In this document: piece by piece, positions 56,301 through 64,000 of the stretch
Layout of the letters: every line of letters starts with the position of its first letter
How positions within the stretch are numbered: the stretch's first letter is position 1
Assembly (NCBI GenBank): GCA_030844895.1
Contig: CM061223.1
Coordinates: 11,543,994 to 11,607,993 of the forward strand
Length of the DNA stretch: 64,000 nucleotides
Reading direction: 5' to 3'
DNA from: Ambrosia x helenae
Taxonomy: Eukaryota > Streptophyta > Magnoliopsida > Asterales > Asteraceae
Translations under genes and position numbers: made by a program
The notes under the pieces: generated by a model
Databases searched by the model: none
Seen by the model: only the letters and a program-made list of their open reading frames with translations
Told to the model about the DNA's origin: nothing

Positions 56301-56772
56301 AGCTTAATGGAACCATTCAGATGTTTTTTTTAAACAAACACTCTTAATGCTGAATGATTAAGAGCTGAATGAATAAGAAGTTTATTAAGAGGCTAACAAA
56401 CACCCCCTAAGTGTTCTTGAAAATGTATGCCTTAAAAATTGTGATGAAATTTTGCATGTTTTCAGATGAATATCAAAGAAGCGGCTCGAAAAATCAACGA
56501 GGAGTACTCGGCTCTAGATATCTTCTCGTCTATAGTTGAATCTGCTGCTCTTTTGGATGATAATGTTTATGATGTATACGGTCTTGCTGACTTATGTTCA
56601 GAAGAGGAACTTGCTGAGGTTTTGCCTTATCTCCTTTATGGATCATAGAAGAAACAATTTGTTTGTTTCATTCAATACTGTGTGATATTTGCAGGAATTT
56701 GTGGTGATGTTAAAGCGAGATGTTTGTCGACGACTTGGAAAGAGATATGATCGGTGTACTTCTGTTTCTTGA
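53393..56772 (+). CDS. Chimeric gene: LIM domain plus BAG6-like C-terminal region
   Basis: Exons: 53393-53525, 53844-53937, 54044-54066, 54150-54233, 55685-56188, 56466-56618, 56695-56772, all GT-AG. The start is MFAEKCMVC, typical of plant LIM proteins. A complete LIM finger spans exons 1-2: C-x2-C-x20-H-x2-C-x2-C-x2-C-x17-C-x2-H, ending LYCKPH. This requires ignoring one extra T in the T-run at about 53490-53494, which otherwise gives CF-stop. Exons 3-4 encode a basic linker (KKSSKLSSIFFKARSKP). Exon 5 resembles the C-terminal region of plant BAG6-like ubiquitin-domain proteins (LFMQNPALHVLLAEVSNQT, LEQLTQNPEMMNAINQ, MSLMFQQMMPLFSQ). Exons 6-7 give the family's last segment (NIKEAARKI, LADLCSEEELAE, EFVVMLKRDVCRRLGKR) and a stop at 56770-56772. 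There is no ubiquitin-like domain. It encodes about 355 residues if the T is an error; otherwise it is a pseudogene. Its function is unknown. Confidence 0.7.
56223..56410. mobile_element. hAT-like MITE in intron 5 of the LIM/BAG6-like gene
   Basis: The ends are aaggatctgtctgattaag and aacaaacaccccctaag, imperfect inverted repeats of the common plant GGGTCTGTTTG type. The interior repeats gctgaatggttaagagc. The same element lies at about 58933-59128 in copy 2, so it was present before the duplication. Confidence 0.6.
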
Positions 56773-57774
56773 CGCTTGTAATTTCCTTATTTTTATCGGC
56801 AAATTTTTTTAGCGAAATCGGTTGAGATTGTATATTTGGACTTGTTGATATTTAATGATATGTAAACACATATATGTTATGAAATGGGTGGCCTAAACGC
56901 ACCCCCTCTTTCTACTTTTTACACCCCTTTTCCTAAAAAATCACATTAAATCTTGTCATATTTTCCCCCTTTACAAATCAATATTTTTAAAATGTTTTTT
57001 TTTGTCTTTTTTTAAGTTAATAAACATATTTCGTATGAATATATTAATGATGTTTTAAAAAACACGTTTATGTAGTAAAAAAAACGATGAAAAAATGCCA
57101 CTTCAAATTAAGGTGATGAAAGGCAAGACGTTTGTTGTTGGCTAAAGAATGGACTTGGTATTTTACATGCAACAAATGGCTTTATGTACATGGAGAAAAT
57201 GGCAATATGTGCTAGTATTGCATGGCAAAAAAATTGACATGTGGATCGTATTAGGGCCAAACCATACAACTCAGATGGCGTATTGACTAACAATAAAATG
57301 AGTAATGTGATTATTAATAAAGTCTTATGGTCTTTATGAAACGTGACCTCACCAAAAGGCATATGAAACATGTTGGTCTCAGGGCACCATCTTTCCACTA
57401 AGGTGATATCAAGCTACTGTAACCCATCTATTTTCACACTTGATTACACCAGCAAAGCCAGCCAAATGTATGTAATCCGTAACTTTTGCGAGAATGGGAT
57501 TTTGACGAATGAAATTCCAAAACTTCTCGTTACCTCTTCTAACTCGTAGTAAAGCCTCATCTTCAATAATGTGTGGAGCACTAGTGAAAAAGTTAAAGGA
57601 GATAACACTATTCTTGAAAAAAAAACCTCTAGGTAATTGGAATTAAAACAAAATCACATATAAGTAGGTTTAAAACCTAACAAAAAAATTAGTAAAAGAA
57701 TAGTCTATTAGGTTTTAACCAATTTAGAGACCCATTCTATTATTACCATTTATATATATGTATGTATATATATG

Positions 57775-58193
57775 TAGAGGATCCTGTAGGAAAATTGGTT
57801 TGTGTGAGAAGTGTGAGAAAAATTAAAAATTGACATTTAGCCATTATGTTTTTGATTTTGGAATGATGTTTTGGATTATTTTGACTTGAAAAACACTTAA
57901 CACAACAATATACAAACATTTAAAACACAATCCAATGTATTAAAGTCATTAAGTTTAAATTACAGATAAAACACCATAGTAACTAATTAAAACACTCTGC
58001 TTAAATGTTCTTGACATAGTGTTTTAAGTTTTAAGCCTAAAATACATTGTTTTCGGTTAATAATTGTTATGTTTGGTGTTTTTCTAAGCAAAACAATCCA
58101 AAACATCATGAATACGTCCAAAACAATGATGCATACATATCAATTTTTAATCCTTTTCACACAATCCAATTTTCCTACAGGAACCCTACCCTA
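57775..58193. mobile_element. MITE present only in duplicate copy 2
   Basis: Inverted ends contain a perfect 16-bp core: cctgtaggaaaattgg (57783-57798) and ccaattttcctacagg (58166-58181), with similarity continuing to either side. It sits within a TA-rich stretch. Copy 1 has the unfilled site at about 55483-55498 (accatttatatataaaag). No coding capacity; superfamily not settled. Confidence 0.85.
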
Positions 58194-58397
58194 TATATAT
58201 AAGTTTATATATGGTGGAGCATTTTTTTTTCGTCTCTTATAGAACCCAGAGAGCCTCCGAATTCTTAGGGATGGCCCTGCACAAACCCATTATAATTATC
58301 ATTTTCATACTATGATATACGTCTCAAACATTTCGAATTCAATACATGTTGACTTGGTTTGAGTTGTTGACTCATGTGTCTTATATAACCTTGTCAG

Positions 58398-59493
58398 AAA
58401 AAACTACCGAAGACAATTTCAAACACAAATGTTGGTGGTGCTTTATACTTCAGATCATCTTACAACCATCAATGAAACCCATATTTCTTCTGGTGCTGAT
58501 GACCAACTAGATCAAATCAATGTAATGAATCTCTTCATGCAGAATCCGGCTTTACACGCGTTATTGGCCGACATTTCAAATCAAACAGATATTAATTCAC
58601 AAGATTTATTGAAAAACACGTTGGAGCAATTAACTCAAAACCCTGAAATGATGAATGCGATCAACCAACTTGGTATGCAGATGGAGGGTAATCAAGATCT
58701 AGGTAGTATGTTTGCATCCATGAGTTGCTCTAATGGCGGTGGAGACCTTGATATGTCATTAATGTTTCAACAGATGATGCCCTTGTTTTCTCAAGATACA
58801 AGTTCAAGATTACTAGATCAAGATCGACCATAGAAACACGATCGTCTTCGTCGTTCCTATAGTGATACTACAAGCATTAACACTTTATCAATGGATTGTC
58901 AAGTTTGTAAAAGATAAGCAGAAAGTTTGTGCACACCTAAGGATCTGTCTGATTAAGTGCTGATATTAAGAGAGGCTGAATGGTTCAACACACCTTATTA
59001 GCTGAATGGTTAAGAGCTTAATGGAACCAGTCAGATGTTTTTTTTAGTTGAAACAAACACTCTTAATGCTGAATGATTAAGAGCTGAATGATTAAGAGGT
59101 TTATTAAGAAACTAACAAACACCCCTAAATGTTCTTGAAAATGTATGCCTTAAAAATTGTGATGAAATTTTGCATGTTTTCAGATGAATATCAAAGAAGC
59201 GGCTCGAAAAATCAACGAGGAGTACTCGACTCTAGATATCTTCTCGTATATGGTTGAATCTGCTGCTCTTTTGGATGATAATGTTTATGATGTATACAGT
59301 CTTGCTGACTTATGTTCAGAAGAGGAAATTGCCGAGGTTTTGCCTTATCTCCTTTATGGATCATAGAAGAAACGTTTTTTTTTTGTTTTCATTCAATAGT
59401 GTGTGAGATTTGCAGGAATTTGTGGTGATGTTAAAGCGGGATGTTTGTCGACGACTTGGAAAGAGATATGATCGTTGTACTTCTATTTCTTGA
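58398..59493 (+). pseudogene. Duplicate BAG6-like exons 5-7, defective
   Basis: It corresponds to exons 5-7 of the upstream gene: 58398-58902, 59184-59336, 59416-59493. It lacks the LIM exons. Exon 5 has a one-base insertion (gctttatac against gcttatac near 58441) and a stop (RP then TAG near 58831, where copy 1 has RPKKHER). The last base of exon 5 changed from G to A (CAA/GTTTGT), weakening the donor. Exons 6 and 7 remain open, with small changes such as EEIAE for EELAE. It has no start of its own unless a new promoter was acquired. Confidence 0.88.
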
Positions 59494-59912
59494 CGCTTGT
59501 AATTTCCTTATTTTTTATCGGCAAATTTTTTTTTTAGCGAAATCGGTTTGAGATTGTATATTTGGACTTGTTGATATTTAATGCTATATAAATACATATA
59601 TGTTATGAAAGGGGTAGACTAAATGCACCCTCTCTTTTTACTTTTTACACCTCCTTTCCTAAAAAATCACATTAAAACTTGTCATATTTCCCCCTTTACA
59701 AATCAATATTTTTAAAATCGTTTTTTTTCTTTTTTAAGTTAATAAACATCTTTCGTATGAATATATTAATGATGTTTAAAAAAAACACGTTTATGTAGTA
59801 AAAAAACAATGAAAAAATGCCACTTCAAAGTTAAGGTGATGAAAGGCAAAACGTTTGTGTTGTTGGCTAAAGAATGTACTTGGTATTTTACACGCTACAA
59901 ATGGTTTTCTCT

Positions 59913-60388
59913 ACATGGATTTTGATCTTATTTCATGGAGTATTGATAAAGTAAAGAAGTGAGTTGAAAATCTTTTATTATATTTTGTTGTCCTTTTTTA
60001 TTAAATTTTCATAATAACATGATCATAATTCTGATGAAAGTTTGTTTGAGGAAGGAGGTAACTATGAGAGAAAAAACAGAGTGAAACTTTAAGAAGGCTT
60101 ATATTGTTTGTCCACCTGCAAGTTCAAAAAAAGTTCCTTCATTCTATATCAACATTCACCACGTATGAGATTTTTCGTTCGCAATTTCAATGTTTCTTTT
60201 ATTTTGTTTTGATTAGACTGCGTTCTTTTATGCCCAAATATGATTAATCAGCTAAAAACACTGAAAAATCCTACTTCAAAATTAAAGTGACTCGCTTCAT
60301 TTTAAACAAGTTTAAGAAAAGTTGTTTTCTTTTTTTTTAAATAACAAAAAAAGTTTTCTTTTTTAGAAAACATTAAAAGAGACAAAGG
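59913..60388. other. AT-rich intergenic DNA
   Basis: No feature was recognised apart from short A/T runs. Confidence 0.5.
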
Positions 60389-60422
<34 letters not shown>

Positions 60423-60439
60423 TAATAATAATAATAATG
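60389..60439. repeat. (AAT)n microsatellite
   Basis: About 16 ATA/AAT triplets with one interruption (aataac). Confidence 0.95.
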
Positions 60440-60483
60440 AAATGAAAAAAAAAACTCATCATCATCATACTCAGTTAATCCCA

Positions 60484-60680
60484 TCTATAGCATAGCTAAG
60501 GTAGGGTCTGAGGAGGGTAAGATGTAGACAACCTTACCTCTACCCGTAAGAATAGAGAGGTTGCTTCCAGTGAGACCCCCGGCTCGATGTGGTTTGGTAT
60601 CAAGCCTTGGACATAAGGCACATAACACTTAGCAATCGGAACAAACCCGATCGGTGCATGTACCCCTTTGTCTTTTGCCT
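60484..60680. repeat. SINE-like dispersed repeat
   Basis: ctaaggtagggtctgagg onward, through agacaaccttacctctaccc, gagaggttgcttcca and gacccccggctcgatgtgg, resembles a family of short interspersed repeats common in eudicot genomes (the CTTACC…GAGAGGCTGTTTCC type). The internal promoter boxes are not clear, and no poly(A) tail or target duplication was identified, so this is a resemblance only. Confidence 0.45.
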
Positions 60681-61715
60681 ATCAACACCACCACATGATG
60701 CATGATTAACCGTCCGTCGTTTTTAACGTTATTTTCACGAAATTAGTAAAATAACGTTAAAACTAGTGCAACTTTACTTTTGCCCCCCCGAGGGCCACAC
60801 ATATATACATTATATGCGCACACCGTAAGTGGGGCGTTAAATGAAAAAAAACTAAAAGGTTTAAAATGTATAAATGTGAAAGTTGAGGGACAGAGTACAT
60901 TCAGTAAAAACAAAGAAAAATGGAGTGTATTTAGCATTATGAAAAATTCTAAATTTTTTAGAAATCTTTGTTTCCATCTCAAATGGCATACAAAATTTAC
61001 ACTTTTTGCTGCTAAAGATGAGCTAATTTTGATAGTTATGACTAAATGGAGGAGTTTATGTTTGAAACATTAATTGGTGAACATTAAATGGAATTATGAT
61101 TTTGATTCCAAAAAGAGTGAATAGCCAAAATAGTCCTTGAAGTTTACACACTTTTGCTAGATCTATTCAAAAGGTTTTTTTTTTCCCTCAACTGAATCAG
61201 TGAAGTTTCAAAACTATTCAAGATCCATCCATTTATCTAACTTTGTTAAAAACTAACCTTAGCTCAGAGGTACTTTTGTCATCTCTTTCAAATCTAACCA
61301 CAATGGTATGTACAATTATTTAGCTAACAAAAATTGAACAAGCATTTTGAGCCATGACTGAACCTATCTTCTCATGTGAGAGGGCTTGAAATTTAACATA
61401 ATTTTTTTTTGTGAAGTTGGTGTTTGAATTTTTGTACCAGCATCCCCTCTACCAACCCCTGTAATCACCACCGCCATCACGAGCCCCAAAATCTGCACCC
61501 CTCCACGTGCCATAGCCGTCATCACCAGCCCCAAATTGATATGAAACCCCCAAAAACTCAGTCACCACTTTGTTTAATAAACCCGAAAATTTTTGAAGTT
61601 GATGTTAGGGTTTTTGGTGGAGGATGGCGATGGTGATGGAATCTAATTTTTTGTTGTGCTATTTAATATTATATGCAGTAGCAACTGGAGGTGATTTTTA
61701 TTAAATTAAATAGAG
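60681..61715. other. Intergenic DNA with a possible MITE remnant
   Basis: No gene was recognised. About 61120-61300 (aatagccaaaatagtccttg, later aactttgttaaaaactaacc) looks like one end of a long-terminal-repeat MITE, but its partner end was not found. The C-rich frame at about 61424-61636 has no protein features. Confidence 0.4.
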
Positions 61716-63200
61716 TAAATTACTAAAACCGTCCCTGTGGTTTAGGCCAATATGCTTGTCTAGTCCAATATTTTAAAAATTGCATGAACACTCTTTGATC
61801 TTTCAGAAAATAGGCCTAAACAGTTCGAACAACTTAACCCAGTTAACTTTTCTCCGTTAACTCAGGGGCATTTTCGTCCGATCGTCTAAAATTTTATAAC
61901 CAGTCTTCCCTCACTCTCCCATCTCCTTTATAAGTTGTTTCCCTCCATTTTTTTCCCTCCACCTCCACACTTCTTCTTTGATTTCCCTCCAAACACACAC
62001 ACAAATGGAAATTCAGCAACATAAGAAGAGGAAGATGACACAATGGGTTGTACGAACTGGGGAAGACGAAGTCAATCTTGAAGAACAGTACGATAAGTCA
62101 ATCGATCCACATCTTACATTTAAACCCACTGTTTATTAAACAAGCTGAAAATTAAAAAAAAATTGACGTGCAAGCTGAAAATTTGTCTATGTAAGCTGAA
62201 AATTTGGTTATGCAAGCTGAAAATTTGGTAATCTATTTGATTTGGATTTTAGTAATCTGTTTGACTTGGTAATCTGTTTTCACTAGGTAAGCTCCAAAGA
62301 ACAGAACTAGTGTGTAAGCTGAGTACATTGCACCTTGTGAAAATCCTAATGAAAGTCCTGTTATTTGTGATCTTTTTATGGAAGTTGATTTGGGTTTTTA
62401 GTAAAGCTTGGTTGAATGATTGAACTATCTTTTCTTGTGTAGCAAAGGTTGCTACTTGTCTTATGTTTGATATTGCACCTGATGTTATGCTACTGGCTTT
62501 GTTATAAGAATTGTTATTGATCATAATATGCAAGCTGAAATTTTGGTTAACAATAAAAAATGCAGGTCACTCTATCGAAACATTTTCAATTAAAATTCAT
62601 CATGGTGAGGAGTTTACTGATCCAACAGAAGTAAATGTGATGTAAGTTAACGAGAAGGTTAACTACATTGATAAGGTGAACTCTGATTATTTTTCTACAA
62701 TCACCTTGTATGACATGCTGGTGGAACTTGGTTATTATCAGAATGCCGACTTTAGGTTTTTCTATAGGCTGCCTAGTGAACGCTTGGGACAGGGTTTAAT
62801 ACCACTGTTAAATGACAGTAATGTGCGCATGTTGAACAAGATTGTTGAAACTGAGAAATCAATTGATATTATATGTTAAGCATATTGATCCTGACTATGA
62901 TGCATTAAAAAACGGACTTGTCTTTCATCAGCTTTGGCATGAGCAGGTTTGGCAATAGGTAGAGGATGATCCTTTTGAGCAGGTTGAGAATGATCCATTT
63001 GAGCAGGTTAAGAAAGAGGTTGAGCATGATGACCCAATTGCAGATATTGATCCAGATGTGTTTGAAGCAGGCATTTAATTATCGCAACACAGAGGCAGAT
63101 GATGATTGGTACCATGATCCATATGAAGGGGAGTATGATCCATTATATTCACCCTACTTTTCAGATGATGACTGTCATTAGAAGTAGGTAGGTATGTTAG
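61716..63200 (+). mobile_element. Degenerate Mutator-like element (MULE) fragment
   Basis: 61716-62000 has the aaattactaaaaccgtccct type of end sequence common to plant repeat families, with ttaacccagttaacttttc and ctccgttaactcaggggcat. Inside lies a transposase N-terminal remnant (separate entry). The transposase core and right end are missing or beyond recognition. Confidence 0.45.
62005..63181 (+). pseudogene. MULE transposase N-terminal (PB1-like) region, broken
   Basis: A start-like segment at 62005 (MEIQQHKKRKMTQWVV) is followed by an intron-like stretch and an acceptor near 62565. The next part reads SIETFSIKIHHGEEFTDPTE, a stop near 62641, VNEKVNYIDKVNSD, LYDMLVELGYY and PLLNDSNVRMLNKIVE, which matches the N-terminal domain that plant MULE-type transposases and derived genes carry. 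An acidic tail (DDPFEQVENDPFEQV, then ADDDWYHDPYEGEYDPLYS) follows in shifted frames to 63181. No DDE catalytic core or zinc finger was found. Confidence 0.6.
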
Positions 63201-63350
63201 TAGGTTAAGATCATAGTAGTTAAGTCTTTTGGTATGATAAGCAATGGTAAGTTGATGTGGTATGTAAACTGATGGCTTGAACTTTATGCTTTTGTATGTA
63301 AAATGTGGTTTGGTTATAGATATGTGTAAAATGTGGTTTGGCTATATTAG

Positions 63351-64000
63351 TGTAACGCCCAAAAATCATTTATTTATCATAATCTTGTTAAAGCGAATAA
63401 TAGGAGAGTTACTAACCGATCACATGACGAAGAAATATTAGTATATCCATCTTGGCCTAGTGACTAAGTTAAATTCGTTAATATCTTGGCCTAACTAACC
63501 ACATAATACTAGCTTGCTTAGTGCCATAATAATACAATCATAGTTGTTAACTAGAGGGGCCAATCTTGACAACTTCCTAAAGTGAATATTATTATTATTA
63601 AAAAAAATGAGGGATGGACCTCATATGCAGGGAATCGATTTCCCCAAACAAAACACACACACAAACACACACTTAAACCTAGAACTCAAGATCAAGTCCA
63701 ATCCAAGGCTAAATCAAAGGATTATTGCTTGCATTTGGCCTGAATCAGGTCATCTAAGCTTGACAATCATCTAGGTAACATCTATTTGGCTTTAATTGTT
63801 GATTTGTGTCATAGATGGATATGTGATATTTGTGGGTTATTAAAAAAACGTGGAATTGGGAGTTCATAGAGGTTTCTCTAGTATAAGGGTGACTCAATAT
63901 AAGCTAAATAGTGTGAATTTGGTGAAATACTTGCATGATGAAGGATTCATAAGAATGCTTAAGAGTAGAAATCATGGGTTATGGATAAATTGGTAAGAAT
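63351..64000 (+). mobile_element. Start of an LTR (gypsy-type), cut by the window end
   Basis: TGTAACGCCCAAAAATC is a typical start of plant gypsy LTRs. The following 650 bp are non-coding and contain tccccaaacaaaacacacac near 63641 and leader-like sequence. The other end, coding region and second LTR are outside the window, so it could also be a solo LTR. Confidence 0.5.

Larger units (their letters stand above)
54461..59912. repeat. Tandem duplication of a 2.7-kb segment
   Basis: Copy 1 is 54461-57187 (2,727 bp) and copy 2 is 57188-59912 (2,725 bp). ACATGGA occurs at each boundary (54461, 57188, 59913), consistent with duplication through short homology. The segment starts inside intron 4 of the LIM/BAG6-like gene and ends about 415 bp after its stop, so only exons 5-7 were copied. 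The similar lengths hide two compensating indels: about 430-450 bp (roughly 54842-55290) present only in copy 1, and a 419-bp MITE present only in copy 2. Confidence 0.95.

Noticed and set aside
60302..60484. A Tyr-rich minus-strand peptide
   Set aside because: It is a translation of the AAT microsatellite.

Overview
This window is nuclear DNA from a flowering plant. It has spliced eukaryotic genes with GT-AG introns, a LINE (L1-type non-LTR retrotransposon), Ty3/gypsy and Ty1/copia LTR retrotransposons, Helitrons and MITEs. The style of the repeats suggests a eudicot, perhaps Asteraceae, but that is inference and no marker here settles it. One 100-N assembly gap lies at 50628-50727. Most of the sequence is transposon-derived. 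Only two host loci look substantially intact.

Layout. 1-860: decayed LINE 3' end. 923-1410: foldback MITE. 1557-15693: a 5'-truncated LINE with a poly(A) tail and a likely target-site duplication (TSD), split by a 10-kb chromovirus-type gypsy element (4362-14417, TSD AAAGC). 15694-18860: AT-rich spacer with a 5 x 50-bp tandem array. 18865-24588 (minus): a complete 14-exon gene for a lysophospholipid acyltransferase with EF-hands (LPEAT2-like, 558 aa), with TE debris in its introns. 25224-26559: two head-to-tail Helitrons. 26957-39562: a copia element split by a non-coding LTR element (29945-37771, TSD CATGC) whose 2.7-kb LTRs are nearly identical. 39563-44279: AT-rich DNA with microsatellites. 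44280-46815: three copies of an 887-bp tandem repeat, the last cut by a second gypsy element on the minus strand (46816-50627), which runs into the gap.

Right part. 50785-51579: a broken NIN-like-protein (NLP) fragment with GAF-like and PB1 parts but no RWP-RK DNA-binding domain. 53393-56772: a seven-exon gene that joins a single LIM zinc-finger domain to a BAG6-like C-terminal region. A 2.7-kb tandem duplication (54461-57187 and 57188-59912) copied only the BAG6-like half, and that second copy is a pseudogene. 60.3-64.0 kb holds a microsatellite, a SINE-like repeat, a degenerate MULE-type (Mutator-like) transposase N-terminus and the start of another LTR.

The host genes are not an operon or pathway. 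The clearest functional assignment is the acyltransferase (phospholipid remodelling at the endomembrane system). The most unusual locus is the LIM/BAG6-like chimera and its partial tandem duplicate. Nesting gives a relative order of events: the LINE is older than gypsy 1; the copia is older than the non-coding LTR element; the 887-bp amplification predates gypsy 2; the 2.7-kb duplication falls between two MITE insertions.
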